Positions 8,796 to 17,444 of a stretch of DNA of 64,000 nucleotides are shown piece by piece. Below the pieces are notes generated by a model. The model saw only the letters and a list, made by a program, of their open reading frames with translations, was not told where the DNA came from and searched no databases. The stretch's first letter is position 1. Every line of letters starts with the position of its first letter. Location of the stretch: NCBI RefSeq assembly GCF_006065315.1, contig NZ_CP040749.1, forward strand, positions 2,494,501 through 2,558,500, written 5' to 3'. The stretch comes from Aureibaculum algae. GTDB taxonomy: Bacteria; Bacteroidota; Bacteroidia; Flavobacteriales; Flavobacteriaceae. The position numbers and the translations under genes are program-made.

Positions 8796-9971
8796 TTGGA
8801 AGAAAAAAAACCAAATATAATTTATTATTATTTATTGATTGTTTATGTAGTATCTTCTATTGTAAATTGGCTTCCCATTTTAGATAATAATATTATCAGA
8901 ATACTAAAGTATCTTATATTCATTATTATTTTTTTATATGAAGTAAATTATTTTGGCATAAAGTACCCTTCCAGTTTCATTTCACCCAATGGTTTAGTTT
9001 TGATTATAATTCTTATGATTCCTGGACTTTTTTTATCCTTTAACCTAACAGGTGTCTTTGATGTTTTAATCCCGTTTTTGGTTATATTTATCTTTAATTT
9101 TAAAAAACAGTTTTATTATAAAGTCTTATATGAATCAACAAGAATAGTGGCACTTATTTGTGTTTTTAGTATTTTCTCTAATTATACCGGAATTTTTGAT
9201 TTTCCTGCCAATGGTCCTTGGTCTTCATCGTTCGGACAAGCAGGTTTTGGAGGGTATCGAACGGGTTATTCCAACAGCTTATTTTTATACATCCCTATTT
9301 TAGTATTTTGGCACAGGGTAAAACAAAGGCCATTGGCGTCTTTTGACTTTATTTTAATAATGTTAATTATTTATGCCCAATACTTAAGTGGGGGTAGGGC
9401 AGGAATTATAGCATCTTTAGTTGTATTGTTAATATGGTTACGGGTATCGTTAGGATATAAAATGGCATTTCTAGCAGTTATTCTGTTTGCATCGCAACTG
9501 GATGTTGTAAAAGAACAATTTAGAGTGCAAGATATGGAGACTACCGATAATAGCTTAGATAGAATATCTTCGGGTAGGGTTGTTTTAAACACCTACTATT
9601 TTAACAAGTTTTTAGAGGCACCTATTTTTGGTTATGGTTTTGGTGATAAGCCCGAAATGTATACTAAAACAGACCCTCATATTGTTTGGCTGAGACTTGT
9701 GATTGATGGTGGAATATTTTATTTTTTAGTAATTTTATATCTTTTTAGAGAAATATATGTTAGAGTAAAGAATAATTTGCATTTAACTACAGAAGAACGA
9801 AAGTTGTTTTATTCACTTTTTATAACCACCTTTATTATTACTTTTTTAGAGCCTAATTACATTATCGGTTCTGTGCAAGGAGAAATTATTTATTGGATTA
9901 TAATTAGTTTATTACTAAAACCAAAAGCTCTTTCAGTTGATAATGTTGAGTTTAATGAACAATATAGTTAA
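8796..9971 (+). CDS. O-antigen ligase/polymerase (Wzy-like) membrane protein
   Basis: A 391-residue polytopic membrane protein with about 10-11 hydrophobic helices and the O-antigen ligase/polymerase signature SGGRAG (residues 198-203), followed by a longer loop containing DPHIVWLRLVIDGG. It should polymerise flipped repeat units in the periplasm (Wzy role); a ligase role cannot be excluded. The only usable start is the TTG at 8796: an in-frame stop lies at 8766-8768 and no ATG or GTG follows it. The preceding 78-base gap holds no recognisable signal. Confidence 0.78.
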   Translation: MEEKKPNIIYYYLLIVYVVSSIVNWLPILDNNIIRILKYLIFIIIFLYEVNYFGIKYPSSFISPNGLVLIIILMIPGLFLSFNLTGVFDVLIPFLVIFIFNFKKQFYYKVLYESTRIVALICVFSIFSNYTGIFDFPANGPWSSSFGQAGFGGYRTGYSNSLFLYIPILVFWHRVKQRPLASFDFILIMLIIYAQYLSGGRAGIIASLVVLLIWLRVSLGYKMAFLAVILFASQLDVVKEQFRVQDMETTDNSLDRISSGRVVLNTYYFNKFLEAPIFGYGFGDKPEMYTKTDPHIVWLRLVIDGGIFYFLVILYLFREIYVRVKNNLHLTTEERKLFYSLFITTFIITFLEPNYIIGSVQGEIIYWIIISLLLKPKALSVDNVEFNEQYS

Positions 9972-9987
9972 GACACCTTAAATTATA

Positions 9988-11127
9988 ATGATAAAAACTG
10001 TTTTTTGGCTTAATATACCTTCACCACATCAAGTAGATTTTCTAAACATGCTAGAATCGCGTGATAATGTAAATTTACAAGTTAGGTACTTTGATACTCT
10101 TACTGAAAATAGAAAAGCATTAGGTTGGAGTTTGTCTAATAATTTATCTGAATTTCACCAATATATAAAAGATGACAACCTGAATGAATCATTAAATGAA
10201 TTAGAAGGATGGCAATCAAGTATTCACATTATTCCTGGGTTTTCGCATCCATTTTTACGTAAATTATTAAACGTTCTTATTGAGAATAATGTGCAATGGA
10301 TACATTGGAGCGAAATGAGTGGAAAACCATTGACCAAAATGCTCAGGTATAATTATAACTTAATTAAGTGTATAAAGCCTTTGTTTTTTCTATTGAATGG
10401 GTATACATCATATGCAAAAAAAATTAACAAGTATGGATTGGGGGCTTTTGCTATTGGCAAATTAGCCAAGGATGACTTTATACAATGGGGTACTAAGAAA
10501 AATAAAATTAAATACTTGTACTATTCATTACCTAAGCTTAAAAAATCGAGCAAATCACCATTCAATTTTCCATCTGAGAAAAGAATATTTATGTATGCTG
10601 GTTCTTTAACAAAACATAAGGGAATTGATGTCTTAATTAAAGCATTTAATAAATTAAAAAATAGTGAAAATTGGATTCTGGTATTAGTAGGTCGAGATAA
10701 TTCAAATGGGGAATACAAGCAAATGGTAAAAAAAATGAACCTTAGTCAAAGAGTTATTTTTACCGGTGCAATACAAAATGAAAATATGGCAAATTACATT
10801 GGGTATGCAGATGTTTTTGTATTACCTACATTGTTTGATGGTTGGGGAGCGGTATTGAATGAAGCGGCCTCTTTAAAAAAGCCTTTAATTTCAACCGATC
10901 GTTGTGGTGCAGCCTTTCATTTTATTGAAACAGAGTTTAATGGTTTTCAAGTAAAAGCAAAATCAGTAAATCAATTAGGAAATGCCATGCAATATTATAT
11001 TGATAATCCTTTAAAAATAGATTTACACGGAAATGTGTCATATGGTCTATTTAAATCTTTTGATTTAAAATCTAACGTAGACCTTTTTATAAAAAATATA
11101 AAAGAATTATGCCAAAGGCAAAAATAA
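9988..11127 (+). CDS. Glycosyltransferase family 4 protein
   Basis: A 379-residue GT-B glycosyltransferase. N-terminal VFWLNIPSPHQVDFLNML is typical of a GT4 subgroup found in flavobacterial polysaccharide loci. The donor-binding half has FMYAGSLTKHKGIDVLIKAF (residues about 202-221), VLPTLFDGWGAVLNEAA (about 277-293) with the Glu of the E-x7-E motif, and a C-terminal helix. It starts 16 bases after the polymerase-like gene and overlaps the next glycosyltransferase by 19 bases. Sugar specificity unknown. Confidence 0.85.
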   Translation: MIKTVFWLNIPSPHQVDFLNMLESRDNVNLQVRYFDTLTENRKALGWSLSNNLSEFHQYIKDDNLNESLNELEGWQSSIHIIPGFSHPFLRKLLNVLIENNVQWIHWSEMSGKPLTKMLRYNYNLIKCIKPLFFLLNGYTSYAKKINKYGLGAFAIGKLAKDDFIQWGTKKNKIKYLYYSLPKLKKSSKSPFNFPSEKRIFMYAGSLTKHKGIDVLIKAFNKLKNSENWILVLVGRDNSNGEYKQMVKKMNLSQRVIFTGAIQNENMANYIGYADVFVLPTLFDGWGAVLNEAASLKKPLISTDRCGAAFHFIETEFNGFQVKAKSVNQLGNAMQYYIDNPLKIDLHGNVSYGLFKSFDLKSNVDLFIKNIKELCQRQK

Positions 11128-12236
11128 TTATACCTTTTTCGAAATTTCATCCAGCAACTGGAGGTGGCCCTATCAATTCGCTATTAGGGCATACAAAAGA
11201 GCTTGTACGGTCGGGATATGATGTGAAAATAATAACAACGAATAATAATATAAAAGAATCAGTACAGGTATTAAATAATAAATGGATTGAAAAGGAATTT
11301 GGGAAAATTATATACTTGTCAGGTTTTTTTAAAGTAATAAAACATATCCGATTAGTTTATCGAGAAGCAAAACGAAGTGACATTATTCATTTTAACAGTG
11401 TTTTTTCACCATATTGTTTTTTACCATACCTAACACTAAAATTTTTTAATTTAAAAATTAAAACTGTTTGGTCCGTTAGGGGAGAATTAAATGAAAATGC
11501 CCTAAATTTTAAAAGTTGGAAAAAGAAACCCGTTTTCTTTGTCTTGAAAAAAATAATGAAAAGAGATAGCATTATTTATCATGCAACATCTGAAAAAGAA
11601 AAAAGTGAAATACAATATGTAATGGGTAACCAAAATATTGTTTTAATCCCTAATTTGTTTTATCTCAATGAAAAAAATGAAATCAAACAAGAAAATCAAC
11701 TTTTATTTATAGGAAGAATCCATCCAATAAAATCAATTGAAAATATAATAGAGGCGATACATTTGTCTAAATGGTTTAGAGAAAAAAACTTTAAATTGAT
11801 TATTGCTGGGGAATATGAAAAAAGATATACCAACTATTTTAATAACTTAAAAAGTTTGATAAATCAGTATGAATTATCAGATTTAGTAGAATTTGCAGGG
11901 TCAATACAAGGGGAGGCAAAACAAAAGCTTTATGCTCAAACCTATTTTACACTTTTAGTATCTAAAACAGAAAATTTCGGAAATGTAGTTTTAGAATCCT
12001 TAGCACAAGGTACACCGGTTATTGCTTCTAAAGGAACACCATGGAGAGATTTAAATAAAAATAAGGCGGGGTTTCACATTGACAATGATCCTGAAATTAT
12101 AGCTCAAACAATCGATAGTATATTATGTATGAGTCAAAATAGTTACACAGAATATAGAACCAACGCCTTCCGTTTTTCAAAAAAATTTGATATTAAAACT
12201 AAATTTGGAGAATGGAATAAAGTATACAAGCAATAA
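11109..12236 (+). CDS. Glycosyltransferase family 4 protein
   Basis: A 375-residue GT4 enzyme. The N-terminal FSKFHPATGGGPINSLLGH has the glycine loop; IKTVWSVRGELNENAL and LLFIGRIHPIKSIENIIEA (about 198-216) mark the domain junction and donor side; VSKTENFGNVVLESLAQGTPVIASKG-type sequence (about 282-307) holds the E-x7-E motif. The start lies 19 bases inside the preceding gene. A 138-base gap follows, so the operon may pause here before the acyltransferase pair. Confidence 0.87.
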   Translation: MPKAKIIIPFSKFHPATGGGPINSLLGHTKELVRSGYDVKIITTNNNIKESVQVLNNKWIEKEFGKIIYLSGFFKVIKHIRLVYREAKRSDIIHFNSVFSPYCFLPYLTLKFFNLKIKTVWSVRGELNENALNFKSWKKKPVFFVLKKIMKRDSIIYHATSEKEKSEIQYVMGNQNIVLIPNLFYLNEKNEIKQENQLLFIGRIHPIKSIENIIEAIHLSKWFREKNFKLIIAGEYEKRYTNYFNNLKSLINQYELSDLVEFAGSIQGEAKQKLYAQTYFTLLVSKTENFGNVVLESLAQGTPVIASKGTPWRDLNKNKAGFHIDNDPEIIAQTIDSILCMSQNSYTEYRTNAFRFSKKFDIKTKFGEWNKVYKQ

Positions 12237-12374
12237 TGTTTTGTACAGTATTCTTTTTTAGATGGAATCTTTTTTTTTTAAATAATAGATTTATCTCAGC
12301 AATAATTTAAGAAAGTAAAAATGATAGTAAAACATTCATTCTCAAAATTATATTCAACATATAAAATGTCATAA

Positions 12375-13814
12375 ATGCTTTTTAATTCCATAGATTTCGC
12401 CATTTTTTTACCCATAGTATTTATTCTATACTGGTTTGTTTTTAATAAAAAACTAAAGTTTCAAAATTTTCTTATAGTTGTAGCCAGTTATGTTTTTTAT
12501 GGCTGGTGGGATTGGCGATTTTTATCTTTAATTTTATTCAGTACACTCGTTGATTATACGATAGGAAAATTACTTTTAACGGAAAGAAATAAGCGGAAAA
12601 GAGTGCTACTATTGTGGTTAAGTATAGTCGTAAATTTAGGTTTTTTAGGCTTTTTTAAGTATTACAATTTCTTTCTTGATAATTTTGTTGCCGCTTTTAG
12701 TTTTTTAGGGAAACCCATAAATCCTCAAGGTTTAAATATTATTTTACCTGTTGGGATTAGTTTTTACACTTTTCAAACACTAAGTTACACGATAGATGTG
12801 TATAAAAATAAGCTAAAGCCCACTAAAGATTTTATTGCCTTTTCGGCATTTGTTAGTTTTTTTCCGCAACTCGTTGCTGGGCCTATTGAAAGGGCAACCA
12901 ACTTATTGCCACAATTCTATAAAAAAAGATCTTTTGATTACACTAAAGCTATTGACGGTTTACGTCAAATACTATGGGGTCTGTTTAAAAAAGTGGTTGT
13001 AGCTGACAATGCTGCAAAATATGCCAATTTAATTTTTAATAATTCAGACGATTATTCTGGAAGTACCTTACTTTTAGGAGCTATATTATTTGCATTTCAA
13101 ATATATGGAGATTTTTCAGGCTATTCTGATATTGCTATTGGTACTTCGCGATTATTTGGATTTAATTTAAAACAAAATTTTGCCTTTCCTTATTTTTCTA
13201 GAGATATTGCGGAATTTTGGAGGCGTTGGCACATTTCTTTGTCTACTTGGTTTAGAGATTATTTATATATACCCTTAGGTGGCAGTAGAGGCGGAACTTG
13301 GATGAAAATCAGAAATACGTTTATTATCTTCCTAGTTAGTGGGTTTTGGCATGGTGCCAATTGGACATTTGTGGCTTGGGGAGCTTTAAATGCAGTTTAT
13401 TTTCTACCAATTATGTTATTAGATAAAAATAGAGTTCATACAAATAATGTCGTGGCAGAAGGTGAATTTTTTCCTAATATTAGGGAAGTACTGCAAGTAG
13501 GTTCAACATTTTTATTAACCGTATTGGCTTGGATATTTTTTAGAGCAAATAGTATACATCATGCTATCAGTTACATATCCAATATGTTTTCTAAAACAAT
13601 TTTTTCAGTTCCTGAGAATTTACCGTTAATCACGATTGTTTTTATCGTTTTTTGTATGGTAATTGAATGGTTTGGCAGAGAAAATAAATTTGCATTGCAA
13701 AGTTTAGGATTTAAATGGCCAAAAATAATTAGATGGGGTTTCTATATGCTTTTAATACTATTTATAATACAATTTAATGGAGGAGAACAAGCATTTATTT
13801 ATTTTCAATTTTAA
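12375..13814 (+). CDS. MBOAT-family O-acyltransferase (AlgI-like)
   Basis: A 479-residue membrane-bound O-acyltransferase of the AlgI/DltB/PatA type, which passes an acyl (usually acetyl) group across the inner membrane. About 11 hydrophobic segments are present. Signatures are YVFYGWWDWRFL (39-50), the ISFYTFQTLSYTIDVY region (128-143), RRWHISLSTWFRDYLYIPLGG (283-303) and SGFWHGANW (322-330), in which His326 is the expected catalytic histidine. The next gene encodes an SGNH protein 9 bases downstream, the usual partner arrangement for glycan O-acetylation. Confidence 0.93.
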   Translation: MLFNSIDFAIFLPIVFILYWFVFNKKLKFQNFLIVVASYVFYGWWDWRFLSLILFSTLVDYTIGKLLLTERNKRKRVLLLWLSIVVNLGFLGFFKYYNFFLDNFVAAFSFLGKPINPQGLNIILPVGISFYTFQTLSYTIDVYKNKLKPTKDFIAFSAFVSFFPQLVAGPIERATNLLPQFYKKRSFDYTKAIDGLRQILWGLFKKVVVADNAAKYANLIFNNSDDYSGSTLLLGAILFAFQIYGDFSGYSDIAIGTSRLFGFNLKQNFAFPYFSRDIAEFWRRWHISLSTWFRDYLYIPLGGSRGGTWMKIRNTFIIFLVSGFWHGANWTFVAWGALNAVYFLPIMLLDKNRVHTNNVVAEGEFFPNIREVLQVGSTFLLTVLAWIFFRANSIHHAISYISNMFSKTIFSVPENLPLITIVFIVFCMVIEWFGRENKFALQSLGFKWPKIIRWGFYMLLILFIIQFNGGEQAFIYFQF

Positions 13815-13823
13815 CTGGACAAC

Positions 13824-14696
13824 ATGAAATTATTTATAAGAAAAATTTCCATTTTCATAATAACCATAGTTGGATTGGTCTGTTTACAATTTATTGCTTT
13901 TAAATTCATTTTAAATTATAATACCGATTATAAGCTAAATAATGATATTACGACCCTTATATTGGGAGATTCTCATATTGAAGCTGGTCTAAATGATTCA
14001 ATTATTAAAAATAGTATAAACTTTTCTACGGGGGGCTCTCCAGTATTTTTTAATTATGTGAAATTGAAAAAGATAATTGAAAATAATAAACAAATAGAAA
14101 CTGTTATTATGGGTTATAGTCCTATCAATATGACTGGTGGTGGTTTTTATGAAGTCCCTAAAATGAAATCAATGATTATTCAATATTATTATTTAATGGA
14201 TTATAAAGATTTTTATGATGTGTCAAAATATAATTTTCAAGGATTAATTAATGGAATTACTGGTATTTTTAGAAGTGTTAAAAAACCTAATTTTCTTAAA
14301 AAAGTTAATGTAAAAAATAGTGACTTAGGTGGTTTTAGAAAATTGCCAATGAATACGACAGGGCTTTTGGAAAAAGATATAAAAAATGAAAAGTTAAAAA
14401 CTGGAAAACCGGATAAGATTTCAACAAAATATTTCTTAAAAATAATAGAATTTTGTAAGAATAATAACATTCGTCTAATAGTCTTAAACACACCTGTACA
14501 TGGCTCTTTAGTTAGGAAATCTAAACAAAGAAGAGAAGAGTATAATAAATTTATGGATAGATTTAATTCTGATTTTGTGTTCTGGGATTATGAAGGTTTA
14601 CATTTTGATAATAAGTACTTTTATGATGAAAATCATTTAAATTATGAAGGGGCTGCAATATTTTCAAATTTGATTAATGATAAATTAAAAAAATAG
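13824..14696 (+). CDS. SGNH-fold partner of the MBOAT acyltransferase
   Basis: A 290-residue membrane-anchored protein: one N-terminal transmembrane helix (about 7-30), then an SGNH/GDSL-like periplasmic domain with GDSH (48-51) supplying the nucleophilic Ser50, a TVIMGYSPINMT strand, and the C-terminal DENHLNYEGA block (268-277) with Asp268 and His271. AlgJ/AlgX-type SGNH proteins receive acyl groups exported by an MBOAT protein and place them on the polysaccharide. Spacing of 9 bases from the MBOAT gene supports a working pair. Confidence 0.8.
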   Translation: MKLFIRKISIFIITIVGLVCLQFIAFKFILNYNTDYKLNNDITTLILGDSHIEAGLNDSIIKNSINFSTGGSPVFFNYVKLKKIIENNKQIETVIMGYSPINMTGGGFYEVPKMKSMIIQYYYLMDYKDFYDVSKYNFQGLINGITGIFRSVKKPNFLKKVNVKNSDLGGFRKLPMNTTGLLEKDIKNEKLKTGKPDKISTKYFLKIIEFCKNNNIRLIVLNTPVHGSLVRKSKQRREEYNKFMDRFNSDFVFWDYEGLHFDNKYFYDENHLNYEGAAIFSNLINDKLKK

Positions 14697-14745
14697 TATT
14701 CTAAACATGGTTAAGAATCAAACTTAAATATTCACCTTAACTTAC

Positions 14746-14753
14746 TACCTTTG
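14746..14753 (+). promoter_or_regulatory. Promoter -7 element TAnnTTTG (two-domain oxidoreductase)
   Basis: TACCTTTG matches the Bacteroidota sigma-A -7 consensus TAnnTTTG and ends 20 bases before the ATG at 14774. A clear -33 TTTG is not visible. It suggests that the second half of the polysaccharide locus has its own promoter. Confidence 0.65.
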
Positions 14754-14773
14754 CAACTTTATAAAAATGCACT

Positions 14774-16888
14774 ATGAAGCAAATTATACAAGACCTTAAA
14801 AAAGGAGATACCATTTTAGAAGAAGTACCTGTACCCAGTGTTAAAGCGGGTGCGGTTTTAATAAAAACCACCAGAACCTTAGTTTCATTAGGAACAGAGC
14901 GTATGTTGGTAGAGTTTGGCAAGGCCAATTTTATTCAAAAAGCAAAACAACAGCCTGATAAGGTAAAGATGGTATTAGATAAAGTAAAAACAGATGGTTT
15001 AAAGCCTACGTTAGATTCTGTTTTTAATAAATTAAACCAACCCTTACCCTTAGGCTATTGTAATGTAGGTGAAGTAGCTGCAGTAGGTAAAGGCGTAACA
15101 GAATTTGCTATTGGAGATAGAGTGGCTTCCAATGGTAACCATGCAGAATATGTGTTGGTTCCTAAGAATTTAGTGGCTAAAATACCAGATGGCGTTACAG
15201 ATGAAGAAGCTGCATTTACCGTAATAGGATCTATTGGTTTACAAGGGATCAGATTGTTAAATCCAACCTTTGGAGAAACCATAGTGGTAGTTGGTTTAGG
15301 TTTAATTGGTTTGGTAACGGCAGAATTATTAAAAGCAAATGGCTGTAAGGTTATCGGATTTGATTACGATGCAGAAAAAGTAGCTATTGCCAACGCTAAA
15401 GGAATCACTGCCATAAACCCTGCTGAAGGTACAGATCAAGTGAAGTTTGTGGAGTCTTTTACCAATGGTACAGGAGCGGATGGTGTTATTATCACAGCAT
15501 CAAATAAGAGTAATGAAATTATCTCGCAATCTGCTAAAATGTGTAGAAAGCGTGGTAGAGTAGTGCTAGTAGGTGTGATTGGTTTAGATATTAGTAGAGC
15601 TGATTTTTATGAAAAGGAAATATCATTTCAGGTTTCTTGTTCTTATGGTCCTGGAAGATATGACGAGCAGTACGAACAAAAAGGGAATGACTATCCTATC
15701 GGTTTTGTACGATGGACTGAAAAACGAAATTTTGAAGCCATTCTTAATGCCTTATCAAATGGGAGTTTAGATGTAAAACCCTTAATTACAGAGCGGATTT
15801 CTTTAAAGGATTATAATACCATTTATGGTGATATGGGCAATTCTAAGAGTATTGCTTCTATTTTGGTATATGATCAAACAGAAACTCCAGTAACAACCGT
15901 AAAAGTAACGGAGAAGTCTTTTAAAGGTCAAAAAGGTGTGGTTGGAATTATTGGAGCAGGTAATTTTACCAGCTCAACTCTAATGCCGCAATTAAAAAAG
16001 TTAAATGCCAATGTCAAGTATATTGCCAGTTCTGGAGGATTGTCTTCAACTACAATGGCAAAAAGATACGGCGTTGCCAATTCTACTTCTGATTATCAAG
16101 AAATTTTAAAAGATAGCGAGACTGATTTGGTAATGATTACCACAAAGCATAACTCACATGCCAAATTTGTAATAGAGACCTTAAAAGCAGGTAAAAGTGT
16201 ATTTGTAGAAAAACCATTGGCTTTAAATCAAGATGAATTAACTGAAATTATTGAAGTGTATAATAAGAGTAACGTCTCACTTTCAGTTGGATTTAACCGT
16301 CGTTTTGCCCCATTGGCACAACAAATGAAAAAATTATTGGGTAATGATAATACACCAAAAAATATAATTGCGACCATGAATGCTGGTTATATACCGAAAG
16401 AGGTTTGGGTACATGATATGGAAGTAGGTGGAGGCCGTATTATTGGTGAAGCGTGTCATTATATAGATCTATGTACGTATTTTGCAGATAGTAAAGTAGT
16501 AGCAGTATGTATGAATGCTATGGGAACCAATCCTGATGAAAGTACAGATAATGCTTCTATTTTATTAAAATATGAAAATGGTACCAATGCCGTAGTGAAT
16601 TACTTTGCCAACGGTAGTAAAGGATATTCTAAAGAGCGATTGGAAGTGTACTCACAAGAACGTACTCTAATAATGGACAACTGGCGTAGGTTAAAAACCT
16701 ATGGTTTTAAGGGTGGTAACAGTAAATCAAAACAAGACAAAGGACATCACAATCAATTCGAAGCGTTAATCAATCAACAAAAAAATGGTGGAGCACCAAT
16801 TATTCCTTTTGATGTGATTGTAAATACAACCAAAGCATCTTTTGCAGCTATTGAAAGTTTAAAAGAAGGCAAGTGGATTGAGATATAG
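14774..16888 (+). CDS. Two-domain oxidoreductase: zinc-type alcohol dehydrogenase fused to Gfo/Idh/MocA dehydrogenase
   Basis: A 704-residue fusion. Residues 1-370 form a medium-chain dehydrogenase/reductase with the Rossmann motif GLGLIG at 174-179. Residues about 387-704 form a Gfo/Idh/MocA oxidoreductase with GIIGAGNF (391-398) and the EKPLALN motif (479-485) carrying the conserved Lys480. Such fusions are seen mainly in polysaccharide clusters near UDP-GlcNAc epimerases and heparinase-like genes. Substrate unproven; a nucleotide-sugar oxidoreductase role is inferred. It has its own -7 promoter element 20 bases upstream, and REP-like repeats follow the stop. Confidence 0.88.
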   Translation: MKQIIQDLKKGDTILEEVPVPSVKAGAVLIKTTRTLVSLGTERMLVEFGKANFIQKAKQQPDKVKMVLDKVKTDGLKPTLDSVFNKLNQPLPLGYCNVGEVAAVGKGVTEFAIGDRVASNGNHAEYVLVPKNLVAKIPDGVTDEEAAFTVIGSIGLQGIRLLNPTFGETIVVVGLGLIGLVTAELLKANGCKVIGFDYDAEKVAIANAKGITAINPAEGTDQVKFVESFTNGTGADGVIITASNKSNEIISQSAKMCRKRGRVVLVGVIGLDISRADFYEKEISFQVSCSYGPGRYDEQYEQKGNDYPIGFVRWTEKRNFEAILNALSNGSLDVKPLITERISLKDYNTIYGDMGNSKSIASILVYDQTETPVTTVKVTEKSFKGQKGVVGIIGAGNFTSSTLMPQLKKLNANVKYIASSGGLSSTTMAKRYGVANSTSDYQEILKDSETDLVMITTKHNSHAKFVIETLKAGKSVFVEKPLALNQDELTEIIEVYNKSNVSLSVGFNRRFAPLAQQMKKLLGNDNTPKNIIATMNAGYIPKEVWVHDMEVGGGRIIGEACHYIDLCTYFADSKVVAVCMNAMGTNPDESTDNASILLKYENGTNAVVNYFANGSKGYSKERLEVYSQERTLIMDNWRRLKTYGFKGGNSKSKQDKGHHNQFEALINQQKNGGAPIIPFDVIVNTTKASFAAIESLKEGKWIEI

Positions 16889-16890
16889 AA

Positions 16891-16946
16891 TTAAGTTTTA
16901 GTACAACGTCATTGCGAGGAGAGACGAAGGAACGACGTGGCAATCT
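16891..16946 (+). repeat. REP-like repeat, copy 1
   Basis: First copy of a roughly 55-base element starting TTAAGTTTTAGTACAACGTC and ending GTGGCAATCT. The core resembles the 'GTCATTGCGAGGAG...CAATCT' palindromic repeats scattered in Flavobacteriia. It starts 3 bases after the oxidoreductase stop. Confidence 0.75.
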
Positions 16947-17015
16947 TAAGGAAGTAAACGAAAGGTCTTAAATTAATTAGTAATGGTGGTGATCGAGGTC
17001 GATTGAAGTATAGTG

Positions 17016-17070
17016 TTAAGTTTTAGTACAACGTCATGCGTGGAGAGACGAAGGAATGACGTGGCAATCT
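17016..17070 (+). repeat. REP-like repeat, copy 2
   Basis: Second direct copy of the element at 16891, nearly identical: a one-base deletion and small changes at CATGCGTGGAG and GGAATGACG. It ends 10 bases before the GIY-YIG start codon. The identical 20-base leader in both copies shows that the duplication is longer than the REP core. Confidence 0.78.
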
Positions 17071-17080
17071 CATTAAAATC

Positions 17081-17368
17081 ATGAAACAAGGTACTGTTTA
17101 CTTTATGACTAATAAGACGAATACGGTATTGTATATAGGCGTAACATCCGATTTGGTGAAAAGAGTAGTTCAACATAAGACTAAGTTTTATAAAGGATTT
17201 ACATCAAAATATAATTGTAACAAATTAGTGTATTTTGAAATTTTTTCAAGTATAACTGAGGCAATAGTAAGAGAAAAACAATTAAAAAAAGGAAGTAGAG
17301 AGCGAAAGAATACATTGGTTAATGAATTGAATCCAAAATGGGATGATTTATCAATAGGCTGGTTGTAA
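17081..17368 (+). CDS. GIY-YIG nuclease-family protein, REP-associated
   Basis: A 95-residue single-domain GIY-YIG protein (UvrC-N/YhbQ type). VYF (6-8) and YIG (18-20) form the paired strands, Arg28 lies in LVKRVVQHK, and the ITEAIVREKQLKK helix (58-70) carries the metal-binding Glu. All expected catalytic positions are present. It is unrelated to the flanking polysaccharide genes and sits between two direct REP-like copies and an inverted, diverged copy downstream. This looks like an insertion of a nuclease-plus-repeat unit; whether it mobilises the repeats is unknown. Confidence 0.85.
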   Translation: MKQGTVYFMTNKTNTVLYIGVTSDLVKRVVQHKTKFYKGFTSKYNCNKLVYFEIFSSITEAIVREKQLKKGSRERKNTLVNELNPKWDDLSIGWL

Positions 17369-17380
17369 GAACCGAACGAA

Positions 17381-17418
17381 AGATTACCTCGGTTCACTTT
17401 ATTAGGCTCGTAATGACC
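17381..17418 (-). repeat. REP-like repeat, inverted diverged copy
   Basis: Starts AGATTACCTCGG and ends GGCTCGTAATGACC. This is the reverse-complement layout of the left copies, whose complement starts AGATTGCC and ends CTCGCAATGACG. It lies 12 bases after the nuclease stop, so the GIY-YIG gene is bracketed by inverted ends. Confidence 0.6.
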
Positions 17419-17444
17419 AATAATAAAACAATAAACAATAATAC

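Noticed and set aside
9371..9592. Long antisense frame inside the polymerase gene, and similar shadow frames in other genes
   Set aside because: They lie opposite clearly recognised coding sequence, have no family features and are expected in AT-rich DNA.
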